Below are positions 35,801 to 50,500 of a stretch of DNA of 64,000 nucleotides, piece after piece (the stretch's first letter is position 1; every line of letters starts with the position of its first letter). The notes under the pieces are model-generated. The model searched no databases, had not been told where the DNA came from, and saw only the letters and a list, made by a program, of their open reading frames with translations. The position numbers and the translations under genes are program-made. Origin of the DNA: Rhea pennata (lineage: Eukaryota; Chordata; Aves; Rheiformes; Rheidae); assembly GCF_028389875.1 (NCBI RefSeq), contig NC_084663.1:93625765-93689764 (forward strand), written 5' to 3'.

Positions 35801-38509
35801 AGTAGTGAATTTTCTGGTAAAAAGATTTTTTTTTTTTTTTAGATCCTTAGTACTGCGTTGCTCCCAGGCAATAGTATAAATTAAGAACAATTTGCATAAG
35901 TTCAAACAATACATACTCAGAAAAAAAACTGTTACACTATTATGGCCACAGTAAGAAAAAAATATTGACTTGTAATTGAGTTCATTTTACACTGGTTTAA
36001 GTAATGTATTAAAAAATCCAAAGTGTATTTGTGTTGGACCCTTATACTTCAGTCCTATGGAGGCAGTACACTGGAAACTGTATGTACTGTAGAATTGGGC
36101 ACATCATTTTGGTGCAAGCTAAGATAAGGGAAGAAATGTTCTGAAGCATCTTGAGTGTGTTTGACTTTTTGCAGACAGCACTTTGGCCTAGAGGTCTGCT
36201 AATGTTGGCAGACAGTTTTTTGTAGTCATCAGATGGCATTATTTCATATAAATCTAATGCGTTTTGGGGTCTTGATTGTATACTGTGACATGTGCCTGGT
36301 ATGGACTGCAAGCGATGGATTCTCTAAAGGAATCTTTCTTCTCCCCTCTGAGAGATGGTGTTTGACTTGGTTGCTGGAAATAGTTATTCTTTAGTGGTAA
36401 CATTGATATAATCACTTGTGGAGACATACTGGAGCATCATAAAAATGTTCGTTTCTTTTTAAGTATGAGTTTGTCACTCTGATACATCTGAAACACTTTC
36501 AAGAAGAAATACAATGTCTTGTTTCCAAGCACCTCATTATACAGATGCAGAGCATTAGTGTACTCAGTGAGACTGTACACAGTCAGCTGCACACTTTCCT
36601 TTTCCTCTATTTTTTTGAAAATAATCATTCATACCCCTGCATGTCTGATATCTGCAGACCACATTATAAACAATATTTGAACACTGGGATAGCAAGTATT
36701 ATCTCTGTCTTGTGCATAAAGAAATTGAGTCTCATAAAAGCCAGTGACTTGTCTTATATGATGCTTAATCTGAGGCTTTCATTCTGTAAATGTGGAAGCA
36801 CATGTTTAGTGGAAATTGAGCTTCCAAATAGCTTAGCTCTTTCTGAAAAATCAAGGGAAAAAATATGAATTTTATATAAGATGTAGACTCACTATGAGTA
36901 GTTTGCTAGAGCTTGCAGTCTTGTCATTTTGTCATTATCTTGAATATCTGTGGAGATGAACAATTCATCTCACTTCAGCAGAAATGTTTATAACTGGTAT
37001 GTGGTTTTATTGTTGCTGTTATTATTAGTAGTTCATTGATTAAACTCTCCAGCTTATTCAGAGAATATTAACATGAAGAGTCTTGGTTCAGACAGGAAAG
37101 AAAAAAGTAGTATCTCAAAACAGCTTTGATTTGTCCATGGAAAAGATTTATTTTTTTCCCTTGGAAAAGGAGTTCTAGAGAATAGGAAGCAAATCAACTA
37201 TTCCTTGAACTCAACCCTTGGTTCCTTGTGGTCCAGCGTATCTTCATGTGATCACATTTTCATTGAAGTCATTGTAAAGATAATGCAGCTCATAGGGCAG
37301 CTGTGGACTATACCCTGGTTTACTGGAGTTTCATTTGGGAACCAGTAATCTCAACTATATTTGATTAGCTGGTTAAAGGGGATAACTTTGAATATATGTC
37401 ATTCTGAGCTGATCATATAAACAGTCAAAACTTCTACCAATAGATTTTTCTGGACATGTGTATGCATATAACTTTTCTTACAGTTGTTTTCAAATTTATA
37501 TATTTTTTTATTGCAGAATAGTTGCAGGGTTTTTTTAAAAAAAGGACATTTTCTTCTTTCAAACTCTTCCTAGAAAAGCTGTGAAACCTCCCAAAAGATG
37601 TTTTCTAGCACTTGAGAAGGTTTGCATCTTTGGCCTGAAGAAAGGCTCAGTTTCGCTAGAACACAGGTTGGTGATCTTGGAGTTTTTTTTCAGCTATGGC
37701 CTGACACTTTCAGCTGTAAACTTGCATAATTGAACCAACCACAAAGGCAAGTTTCCTCACTTAATAGCTAACTATAATATATAGCATTTCATCACAGGTA
37801 GCAGTAAAAAAATGTATGCAGTATGAGGGGGAAAAACAAGAAAAAAGTTACTGATTTTTAACTGCCTATTGGATGGTGAATTTTCTTAAGGACATCTGTG
37901 AAAATATATGTTTTTTTTGCTGAACTAATGTTTCCTAGTATTGATAGGTTACTTCTTGGGCTGATAGGCAATGAATGTTGCAGAAGGTATGGCTAATAAA
38001 ACAGGAGGCTCTTTTGCCCTGTTTAAGCCAAATGACAGCAGCTAGAAAAATGTGTCTTTCCTGTGAGATATATCTGATGGAAAACCTTGTCCAGGAACTC
38101 ATTTTTTCCATCTTTATAATGTTATATGCTAAGGCTTACCAGCCTGCATGTATAAAGTTGACATCATCCATATAATAAATTATCCCCTTGCATAGCCAAG
38201 TCTTGGCTACAGCTCACAAAAGTAGTAATCTTCCTAAAAGTAATTTTAGATGCATTTATAGCTCGTAAGCTATGTAGCAGAACTAGATGATAGTAAAGAA
38301 GGTAAAGTTATCTAGCAACAGCTAATGTTAAATTCTGTGTTAATAAATACCTTTTTTTTTTAATGTAGTGTTGTCTCTTAGGATTCTTCAAGTTGTAGGT
38401 AGAGTTCTTATTTTTTTTCTGTTCACTTGCACCCGTTTCCCTTAAGCCAAGGGATTTGTGAATCTACAAAAAGTGCTTTTGGTGTTCAGTTGAGCCTTTA
38501 AATGAAAGT

Positions 38510-38549
<40 letters not shown>

Positions 38550-41500
38550 AGACAGTGTAATGTACTATATCCAGATGGGATACTCTGTTAATTCTCATTT
38601 GAGTGATGAAAACCAGTCGTAGTAGGGAATATCTATCGATGCAAGCCTCGATTTTGGCTGAGCGCTTTCTTTGTGAACAGTGACCTTCAAGTACAGTTGT
38701 TGCTCCAAGGAATAGCCACTAAATGTGCCACTATTTCCTGAAAGTAAGCGCTGTGCCTGGCATAATTCTCCAAACTATGTTGAGTTTAATTGTGTTATTA
38801 TACAGATGGAAACCTGAGTCACTGGAGCATAAGCAACATGCCAAGGTCACTCCATAGTGTTTTGTAGGATGGAAGCTACTAATTCTCTCCCAGCCAGCGA
38901 AACAGAAAGAGGGGAGGGAAAAAAAAAAAAAAAAGTAAAGACTGCTAAAAGGAGTGAATTGTACAGCTAGCCTTTGCAAAACAGTGCCATAGCTTATTAC
39001 TTAGATTGAGAGTTTAGCAAGTATTTGTATGGATAATGAGAATTATCTCCTGATAAGATAAGCAAAAAGTAGAAACTTTCTTCTCATGCTAATGTCTATA
39101 GATAAAGATATTTCCAGTATGAGATGAGCTCTCTGAGCTGGCCATAGTAAGTTGTCCTAGAGTGGACAATTCTGATATTCTTTTAAAACAAGTAGTATTT
39201 GCAAATTTGTAGGCTGAGTATTCAAGAAAGCCGCATGCCTGTGTTTCAGCCACTTTCCGCTGAAAAAGACTTTATTGCCTAGGCTATTGTGACATGTGAT
39301 TTATAATGTAGCCATTTCTACCTCTTATCAGTTTACTAATTTTGAGTTATAGCACACTAGAAAGTGGTAGCAAACATAACTAGTTTTTTACTCATCATTT
39401 CAGAATTTAATTCTTGATGGTTAAATGAAGTGTTTAATCTTTTTGAACACTAGGTGGTGCTCCTTGATTTACAAAGAAGCAGCTCTGGGAGATGTTTTCC
39501 AGAGAGCCTCTTGCAGGTTCTCTGTTTGCATGGGACTCTTCTTTCAATACCTTATTTATTAACCTCCCCCCCCCCACACACAAATCTCTGCTTTTTTCTC
39601 TATGATATTCCAGCATACCTAGAAAGAGAGCCGTGTAGGGGAAGGGTGTACATGTGGTTAGAAGTGGAGACATGTTACACACACTTGAGACCACATACAC
39701 TTTCTTCCATGTAAATTGCATGCACATTTAAGTATGAGCCTTCACTAAATTTAACATCCCTTCTGCTTGTATCCTTTATCTTGCTGAATTATCTAAGAAT
39801 TGTAGTTGTGGAGCAGGACTATGTTATACTGTGTGTTTTCTAGTTATACAATAACAATACCATCCTTGCCCTGCGAGATGTTCTCTGTTATGGCATACTA
39901 TTTTTAATGAGTGAATCACTCTACCTGTGAGTTTGTACATTCCCAAATCACAGGGGAGAAGGAGGGAACAGTGGTCTGGATTCAGCCCTTACTGCTGCTG
40001 AAATTGGAGACTAGCAGTGGTTCCAGGTGGCAATCATAGAGCCTACAGGCTGCACAGTATTAGCGGCCCTCTTCTGGCTCCTTCCACAGGTGTCCAGTTT
40101 CTGCACTGGAGTAAGGAGTTGGCAGAAGTGGGAAATGAGGATGAACTAATTGAACTGCCTCTGCCATATTTGCAGAAGAGTGATGGGGGGGCTTTTGATG
40201 CCTAAATGAATATTTTATCTGTTAAGTCTTGCTATTTTGCTGTGAAAAAAATGATGATTATTTCCATTTTACAAATGGATAAATTGAGAAAAATTAGGCT
40301 CTTTTCCCCCAAACTGCTAGGCACTGAATGTGCTAATAATGCAGGGAGTAGCTATAAAGACCGTTCTAAGTAACCTGACTGCAAGTGCCTGGGATTGGAA
40401 TCTCTTAGTCCCTGTTGTCTCCAGTGGAGACCTTTTACCTGTGGGGAGGAAAAAAGTCTGCTCAAAACTGTGATGGCAAATGTCTTATGCTATAGGGGAG
40501 AAGTAAAATTTTTAGTCATAAAAGAAATTTTCATTAAAACTAGCCTGGAAGATCTCATTAGGATTGGCAGAGTTGAAGAACATTATAATAATTACCTATT
40601 TTTCTTCCCATTATACCTGCCAGAATATTTACATTTTTGACAACTTTATTAATGGAAATTGCTGACCAGTTTTTATCATGAGAATTTCTGTTCATGAGTA
40701 ACTTGTCATCGGTCTGACTTCGGTGTAGAGGAGATATGACCACACAGTTGTTTGCAGAGTGTGGTCTGTACCAGCCAAAATCTGGATTTAGTCTAACTGC
40801 ATTGGAGTTAATACTTGATACAATGAGAGAAAAAATAGTATTTTAACTTTAGCACAAGCTTTGGAAGGAGAACTTGCTTAAACAGTAGCATGTAGTAAGT
40901 GCTTGCTTTAAGTGCCTGCAGTAGTGAATAAGAAACACGTCAGCAGAGTTGTTTGCTGCTTTGATAGAACTGTAAATCTTTACTGTGCGGTTATACGCTG
41001 TGTATGGTCAAGGTAAGCGCAGCATATGTGGTCTTTGGAACACTCTCTCAAACTCATCAGCGCTAACGGTTGCCCCTGTTGGCTGCCTGAAGGTTACTCT
41101 CTCTCTTAGCTGTGGCTCCAAGGCAACCAGCTCTTGTTAAAAATGATTTTCAGAAGATTACGATGAAGTGAGATAGTCTGAAGATGCTGGAGGCATTCTA
41201 TTAATCTGGAGTGCTGCTGACAGCTTTGGTTCTGTGTTTGTAGATCTTTTGTTTTAAACCTTTATTTCAAACTGCTCATAACTTTCTGAAATTTTAACCT
41301 TGCTGTTGGAAGTTTCCCAGACAACTTCTACTAGAGGGTGAATATTTAATGGCAAGACTTGAATAAGAATGTGTGGAACAAAAAGATTGAAAACATCAGT
41401 CCTAATTAAAAAAGTATTTCACTATCCCTCTAAAGAGCTTTAGTGCTGAAAAGGTTGGAAATCGAAAACTGAAATTTGACAGAGGAATGACCTCTATAAA

Positions 41501-44500
41501 AGAAGAATGCCTTTGAGTTGATTTCCATCAACATTAGTTACCTTTGGCTGTATTTTGAGCCTTTCAAAAATGTTTTTCCTGCAGATACAATACAGGCTGA
41601 ATATTGTAACAGGATGTGCACAGATATCGTGTGTAACCCTGTTGCCATTTTGGAGGTTACATGCAGACACTAGCCTCTTATTTCAATGTCAGAGACCTGT
41701 CTTTCAGCAGTGTTAGTTGGGCCACTGTTGATGATTTTGTAAGCACAGATGCATAGTCGAATGTAATTATGCAGGTGGCCTAAGTCTGTGGCATGACTTG
41801 TATTACAACTGATTTACTGCGTCAGAGAACAGCTCTGCTTTCACTAAAATCAGTGTCACATTCTTCCTGAATTCACTGGAGGCAGTTAAGCAAATGCTGA
41901 GCACTGCTGATCATCTCCCCCATACTCTTAGGGAAATTATATGTGATTATGTAATTAAAGAGCACAATAATATGACTTACGATCTTCAGCTACATACAAT
42001 ACAGCTTGTAACGTGCATTAAATGAGGAAGGATACCTCTAAAGACAGACAGAGTTTAGCTGGTCTTCACAGAGCAGTGCACATCAGTACAGGATCCTTCA
42101 TGTGTTTTTAAAAAGTTGCATTCTGACATTGTTAGAAAAATAACATGAATCTTGTAATTTAGGTATTTAATTGTAACATGTAATTACAGAGAACTGGAGT
42201 TAAGGTATGGAGGCTTTGCCTTTCTTGCGTGAGAATTTTAAAAATATACATAGGTTTCACTGAGCACTCCTAAATATTTCATAGGAAGCCTGGGGAAATT
42301 ACATGGTCTAGTAAAAGAAGTTTTCTTGCTTAGTAAGCTGACACAACAGCCAGATAACTTGGCTAATAGGATGGGAGAATACAGATTCTCAAATCTGAGG
42401 AGAATTTGGGGCCTCCAGCCTTCTAGAGTTGTGTTCATCAAGACCTCTGAGCATATGGGGGTTATTTACTGAACTGGGATCCCAGACAAGGGTTAAGATT
42501 CATTTCATCAGTAGTACAGAGCCTGAAGAATCTCCATGTTACTTGGCAGCAGATGGTCCAGGCAGCAAAAGCCATATAAGCACTTACAGTCCAAAAGGCA
42601 TCTGTGAAGCTTAGGTACCAGTAATACTGGGAGTCAAGTAACTGTGCTGATCTAGAGGAGCAGTACTTATTTACAGCAGGGTAAATGTGGTAGAGGGTTT
42701 GACTCACTTAATAGGGTTTGAGTGATGGTTAAGAATTGTAATAGTTTAAATATTATTTGCTAGTACTTAATTAGCTTGCAATAATTGTCTAGAATTTGGT
42801 GTGAAATTTTCTATAGGCAGGATTTTCTTTACACAAGGAGAAGAAAAGAAGATCTGCTTACAGAATTCACCAGTGAGCTTCTGACATTAGGTTTGCTTGA
42901 GTATGAGGTTTTGATTGAGAATTGTCTGTAGTCAAGACACTGTCATGTGAAACTGCAATTGCCAAATGTTTCTCAATTTGCAAAGTGATTTTTTTTGACT
43001 GTCTGAAGAAAAGCCTGCTGAGAAAGTGGTGGGAAGTCCAATAGAAGCGAGGGGGCTGCAGAATCAGTGTTCTAAAAATGATACCAGCTCATGTGTCAGA
43101 AACCTGAAGAATAGAAGAGGAGGAGGAGGAAAATGAATTTGAAGAGAGAGAGCTAATTGAGTGCTCTTATCTACACAGTGTTGTGAATTTAAGTTTTGCC
43201 TGGAAAATATTCTGCCTTATGGAAACTGGGGAGATAGAACATGGGTTGGATAACACAGCTTAATAAATGTTCATTGCTGAGGATTTATTTGGGGATTTAA
43301 GGTGCATTATAATGCTGAAAATGAAAGCATTTTCTGCTACTCAAAATGTATTTACTATTACATATTAAATACAAGTATGTCTGAAATCTTTTCTTTCTGT
43401 GTTGCAGAATTGTCACTAATATATAGTGTCTTAGGTATTTTCTGCTCTTGTCTTTTTCATTCCTTTTTCTTTCACAAAGTGAGATTTTTCTTTAACAAGT
43501 TCTTGATGATGGAAAATTACTTGTAGCATGCACATAGAATTTTTATATAGCTGCTTTCAGCCTGCTTGCCTCAGAAAGCCAAAGTTTACATGTGATCACA
43601 GTCAGTGCCTGTGTGTATTTGACCTCTATCCCATGTCAGTAGGTTTGAAAAGTATTGACAGATTTCAGTTGGGTTTGGCAGAGATAGATATTTCTAAGAC
43701 AATGATGTTCTCCCAAGTTTCACAAGAATGAGGAAGAGGAAGAAACCTTGCAAAGCATCCTTAAAGAAAGACTTCAGTGTGAACTCCACACTACTTAGAC
43801 ATCAGAGAATTCAGATGGATGTGAGCCTTTATTAAATGCCTGAGCTAAAGAAAAGCTGTAGTCAAAACATAGAGATGAAAAATGTGAGTATAGAGAACCA
43901 AGCATTAATATTTCTGGTACTTGCAGAACTACTTATCATTTAGTAAGTCCTGAAGAAAGGTAGAGAATAGGATTTTAGAAATATGTGCTCAGGATTGTTG
44001 ACTATTGTAATTTTACTAACAGGCCTTCTTGCTAAGTCAGGCTGAAGGGCATACAGTGCCTGGAAACTACAATGATAGACATAGTTGATAAAATAGCAAG
44101 TTCTTTGCTCTGTAGTAACATGAGGTCATCTATTTTGCTAACCATTCTTTTGCTCTCTGAGTTATGTCTCTCTGTAGCAGCCTAGACATGGGTTTTACAG
44201 AAAGAAGTTAAGCTGTATATTTTATATAAACTAGAATTGTGTTACAGCTGTTATTATATAAGTACTCCTTATATTTATTAGTGCCCAGAATGTGACAAGC
44301 CCTTTATACATAGGAAAACAACTGGTGCCTGGCATGCCCTTTATTTTACATGAGAAGACTCAAACTTCTTTAAAAAATTACTGTTGAAAATGCTTTTTTT
44401 AATACCTATATTATATATATAGATATGGGGGTGTATATACAAGTGTGTGTGTGTATATATGTATATATATAAAATTTATAAATACATGTAAGTGTATAAT

Positions 44501-47500
44501 ATATTACTACCCTTATGTATTGTTACTTCTTTCAAGTTAAATAAAGCATTCATTTGCTTCAAAAAAAGAAAAATGAAAAAGGTTTGAGCCAAGAGAGGCT
44601 GTAATGCTTGTCTAAAACTGGCAACTTGTGGTGACTTCCATGAGAGAATTCCAAAACACTGCACAAACATCACAGTACTTTCCCAGAATAAAGACGTTGT
44701 TACAGCTAGAGAAAAGGAGGCACAAAAGGTTAAGTTGGCTTGTCTGGAATTGTACAGAGTCAGGGGACACGAGAGTCTTGTATGCCCATCCCATTTTCTG
44801 TCTTCCATCAACCTTTATTTAGCAAACCAGAAAGCTGTTCATGATTCTACCCTCCTTCCCCCCACCCTGGATGAAAATAGATTGAACAAATAGAGGAAGG
44901 CAACTAATTAAATACTTTAGTGTTTGCTAATATCATTTATCTGGATGTGTTCTCTTTGCTTTCTTGGCTTCATCTTTTTAATGTAATACTTCTGTAGAGA
45001 TTCCAGTTGTTCTGAATGTTTTTTGGTTTTGCTCTTTCAGCTTTATAGATATATCTGTAGAGGACTCTCACATGTAAGACATCCTTACGTGAAAGAAAAG
45101 CACTCCTAACCCTAAAGATAGATGGAGCTGTCTTTAAAGCTAATTGAAATCATATTTTTTTAATCTGATGTTCTAAATTCACAAAGACACAGTAATACTT
45201 GGAAAGCTAGGTGTGATATTGGGCCAGCAGTTTCCTAGATGGATACTCCTGAAAGTGTGCAGTTAACAATAAAGCAAAGCAGCCAGAATGGTAGATGTCA
45301 AGATTTGAGTTCAAACATGAGCCTTAAGAAGGTGAATATTTTAATTATGTTGGTTAGTTTTTACGCTTAGTTATTACCAAAAGAGTTAGCATGTTTTGGG
45401 GGCAAACCAGAAAGTGCAAGTCTATATCTTTGCTTAATTACTGATTTGCTATATGACTTCCTTGAGTTGATTTCACAAGATTGCAGGAAAGGTGAAGGCT
45501 GCTCATCCTCATGTAACTGTAGAAGGCTTAAAGCTATCTTACTTCAAAGGCTGAAGATGCAGACCTTGTGGGAGAATAGGAAAACTAACAACAATGATCA
45601 GTTTAAAGCAGTAGAAGTATTTCTGGAGTGCTTCAGAAAACTGATGATTCTGTGATGATGTTTATATCTGCAACCTGCTGGGGGAGTAGAAGTCTATGAG
45701 TAGCTGCCTTTGAGCAAGGTGGAGATAAATCTGGCTGAAACTTCTGATTCTTGCTCTTCAGAATAGCAGTTTACCAGTGACTTTCTTTGTACTAAAGAAG
45801 TCATTTTAATCTGATGACTGGTCTGTAAAATTGAGTGATCCGTGATTTTTGAGCTTTGAGGAACTATTTCAAATAATTCATAACTGGTCTTAGATATCTG
45901 CTGTGAGAGACTGATCATATGTCTACCAAGTATCTCCTGGATCCAACTGTGAGATTAACTTTTTTGCAGAAGGCGGCTGATCAGGTCCCCCACTTCAGCC
46001 CATGTCTGAAGAGCACGAGGCAGGTGTCCAACCAGAAATGCACCAACACACACTGCAGTAGTTATCTTTGATAGAACCTACAAAGAGGAAAGGCAAGACT
46101 TGACTGGCCATTTCAACAAGTGGCTAATCTTAGCCAAAGAGAGTACTCAGCAAACTTGCACATACTCATGTTTTTCCTTGAACTGAAAGTTAGGTACCTG
46201 TTAACACATCAGCAGATTACCTTACACTGGAGCCAGTGAGCCTTGTGATATCTTCACCTGAGAAGTTTTCAAATAACTGTATCTTCATCATTTGATACCG
46301 TCTCGTCTTTTATAAAAAACCAATCTTCTTGCTCTCCTAAAATATTTGAGAACCCTATCAGACTGGTTTTGGGAGCCAGGTTGTGAAAGAAATATTTCTC
46401 TTAAAATTATTGCCAGAGTTGTAACATATTTCAGGGCAGTCTTTCCAGAAAGTTTCCTTTATGTGTTAGGAGAATACCCATTAATCATGAGAATTGTTCT
46501 TGTTGCTGGTCTGTCCTGTTTCCTGCAGTTTACGTAGAAACAGCTGGTTTCTGGATCAGTGTTTTCAGGTGCAGGATTTCCCAATGACAGCCTAGAGTTT
46601 TATGAAATACGGAATACAGATATCAAGATGGATCTTTTTGGCTCCTGTCCAGCTTCTGCTGAGGTCTGTGCAGTCTTTGTATTGCTTCACTGGGAGTTGA
46701 TTCAGGCCCTTTGATTCTCTCTCTGATCCTGTTTCAGAGAGTCAGTCCTGTTTCAGTTGCTGAGTAAATCAAAGAAGCAGTAGGCTTGAAGCTTCCTGCT
46801 AGCAACCTAGTGTTACTCTTTGTGACTCCTGAACTTGTAAATACTTGGGCAAAAGGCCATGAGTCAATGTCAAATACTTCATTCCGGGTGAAGTTCCTGG
46901 TAGTGTGCGATGGCCTGAATAGAGACAGCCAACAGAACATGAAGATGCACTTGCTACTTCTAGATACATCAGGGCTTTCCTAGTTTTAAGAAATATTTTG
47001 ATACTATTTCGTATGAAGTTTTTGTGAACAGTAAGCTAAAAGGATGATGATGCATTGTGGGCTGATAACTGAGCACTGCTGGTTGTTCCCAGTCAATTAC
47101 AGTTCGCAAAGGCTACAGCTCAGAAGCATAAAGTGGCAAACTGGCAGAAAAATACTAATTTCATCCTTACTAGAGGTGAGGAATAGTACTGATTTTAGCA
47201 AGATGTTAGTAAAAATATATTGCTCATCTAATAACAAAGGGAATCATCTAAATTCCCTTCCTTTAGTCTGTGATGAGCCTGAAAGTACATATTTCAATTT
47301 TAAGAGAAACTCTAGCATGAGATTTCTGGACAAAACTAGAGGAAAAGGCTAGATGGATGCACCCCAGAACAGTAAAATACTGTGGTAGTCAGAAGACAAC
47401 TTGAAGCTAGGCCTGCTGTCTTCAGACGCATTTCTGCCCAGTTCACACTGGAGCGATGATCTTGTTTCTCTACCTTTGCATCTAAGCTCCTTCGTCCCTG

Positions 47501-50500
47501 AAGTGCTGTTTTACTGTTCTACTGTTCCTTGTGAAATGCTTTGAAAAAATCTCGTTTGGTCTTACCAGAGAACAGAAGCCTTTTGGAGTCTTCAGTTTAT
47601 ACAGAACAAGATCATTTCCTGTCCAGATCATGAAGCGTTCTGCTTTCTGGTTATGAGCTTCCTCAGCAGCTTAATAGCAGATGAACCATTTCTCTCTGCA
47701 GCAGTGTGCTGTGAACACAGTCCTTTCATACCTGCCTGGATCTAGCTTTCAGAACATAGCCCAGGCTAGCTAAGGATGACCATTACCTCCCTCGCTTTCA
47801 GAACTAAGTACAGAATTTTATTTGTTTTATTCAGCTTTCCCTCAATAAATGCTTCACATGTGCACAGAGACATGCAACACACCCTCCCACTGCATATTCA
47901 CACATACAAATATAAACAAACAAAACTAAATAGCAAAACCTAGAAGTGAATCAAGCTGGTTTTTCCTGCAGCTTGTGCAAGAGTGAGGAAAGATTATTCT
48001 TTCCATCTTCACAGTAAGTGAAATCCTGACATCACTATTTTCAGTGGCCCTGGAGTTTATTACAAGTAGGGGCTGTAGAAGAAGTGAACTAAATGCAGCA
48101 ACTTCAGAACTACCAGTGTAGAAACATAAAATACACAGTTGCTACTGAGTTTTTTAATACTAGTAATTTTTCTGCTGATGTGAAAACACTTGTGAAAAAT
48201 CAGGTTAGTTCTGTCTGAATAGGAATTGCTTGGTTAACTAGGTAGTCAGAATAGCAGAGGCTAAGTGTAGTTGTGATGAGAGTACAGATACAGAAATGCC
48301 TGGAAACTTATGTTTTAGAGGGGGAATTTTTTGAGTTGTAAAGTATTCATAGATTTACTTGAGGTGTTGTTACTAGAGCTGCTTACAGTGATTTGACTAG
48401 TGACCAATGCGTTTCAGCCATTTCTGTGAGGAATGGGGGGCCAGGGCTCTGTCTGGGCCTGGACTGTGAAATCTTTCAAGACTGGTGCTGATCCAGAGCA
48501 GTGTGGTATATTGAACATGCTACTGTCTACAAGACAGTCTTTAATCAGTCCCTTCTGGACAGTGTTTTCTTTATGAAATGTCCTTTGTTAGGAGGATGAA
48601 CGGAAATCAAGGTTTAAACATAGTTTGGATAGTACGTTCTCATCTTTGAGACTTCCCTCCAGACTGCGGACTGGAACACGCCAGTGGAAGAATGCGTAAG
48701 ATAGTTTTCTGCTCTGCTAGTTCTGATGATGGAGCACTTTAATGGCAGATGAAAGTAAATATTTATGAAAAATAATTTCAGGGTTGCAAAGACATATTTT
48801 ATTGCAGCCCTTATGATATGTGATGGGAAGTGAAATGTTTGTATTTGCTTTTGCCTTCGAAATCCTACTCCTGAATTAAATGAATGTCTCAGTTCTCATT
48901 AAAAAGAAGCAAGTATTACGAATTTAACATATGCTTGCTTTATTAAGCTTATGATTTTAAATTGGTTAATGTTTTTGGTGTCTTGGAGGTACAATGTTCA
49001 GCGATGCCTGGGAATGGCTTGCCAGAATATGTTCACTTTATTCCATGTGCCAATTGTGTTCAAGTTTCTCTTCTATCTGTTAGAAGACTATTTGCATAAA
49101 TCTACAATAGTGGAACTACAGACCTCTTCTCTTTTACATTACACTTGTTTCCCAGTGTCTTCAAGTTACTCTTAATGTTGAATTCCTTTGCTTTGCAGCA
49201 TGTTCTTCTGAAACAATTAACAGTTCGCAAACATAATCAGTTTCCAATTATTTTAAGAGAGTTTTGCATAAACTGTTGTTTTCTGTTAGTGTTTTGTTCT
49301 GTGCATTTGAAAAAATATCTGTTGTGGCAATTTTATGTCCATAAAGCAGAAGAAATTAATTCTGACCCAGGACCAACTTTTCAGACTTTGTTTTGATCAC
49401 CTTCAAAACCATATTTTCCACATAAAAATAATAATCCTTTTAAATCTTCCTCTCACTGCTTCCGTTTTTGGGGCATTGAGGAGTTGACTCAGCAATGTTT
49501 TTCAAATCAAGAGTGTTTATTACTTTGCCTTTCCTTACCATGCTAAAAGAAGATAATACAGAATAGTCATTTCTGCCATTCAGCTGAATAACAGGCAGTG
49601 GCCTGCTGAATAACAAATATGAATAGCTCAGACATTGAGTAAGATCTTTAAAACAAAATAATTTCAAAGGCACCTTAAAACCAAGGTTATGTTAAAAGAA
49701 AAAAGACATACAAAATCCTCGCCAGACTCAATGCACAATGTGGTTATTCACTGTAACCATGAAGATGCTGATGACTACTGCTGATGACTAAATTAAAAAT
49801 CTAATGCTGTCTTCTTTGCTTGTTCGTATAAATATATTACTTGCCTGAGGTAAGCAAGCATATGGAAATTCTGGAAGTTCTGCTAAAATGAAAATTAGTA
49901 GCATCTTTGACAACTGCTGCCTAGAAAGCATATTTGAAAATGATACAACAGTATGAAATAATTACTGTGGCATAAAGTGATGCAATTATATATGTCTTGC
50001 TGTTACGAGGAAGCATTGATTAAGGACAGTGCATGCTTTTTTATTTCATACTTCACTATTCAATTTTGGCTGTATTATTCTTTAAAACAAGAGACTGTTT
50101 TTGTTTTTAGACAACCTTTTTGGTAGAAAACTACTTCAGAATGGTGCTTTGTTACATGCATCATTGACAAGATGAAGATCAAATCATCAGTCAGATGCTT
50201 TGTTTTGTCTTCAGCAATATGAGCATATTTAAGATCAAAGTTGAAATCTGTCATTTATTATTACCTAATTAATTTAATAAATAATAAATTAATTTATTAT
50301 TATTATCTCTCCTTGTTGCTTATTGCCAAGGGAAGGCCTATATGAAAAAAATGAAGTGTGAATTTCAGCTTAGGAAAGTGTTTGTTCTAGCTTACGTATT
50401 TGTAGAATGGTGGCAGCAGCAATGAAGATGAGCACGGCTGGCTAAGTCCCTAGAGAGGTTTTGTGCTGGGTCCTGCACCTAAAGCAGTAGTTTAAGTAAT

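Noticed and set aside
44476-44811. 111-codon minus-strand frame
   Set aside because: It lies across a MIR/L2-like repeat and AT-rich microsatellite, with no known similarity.
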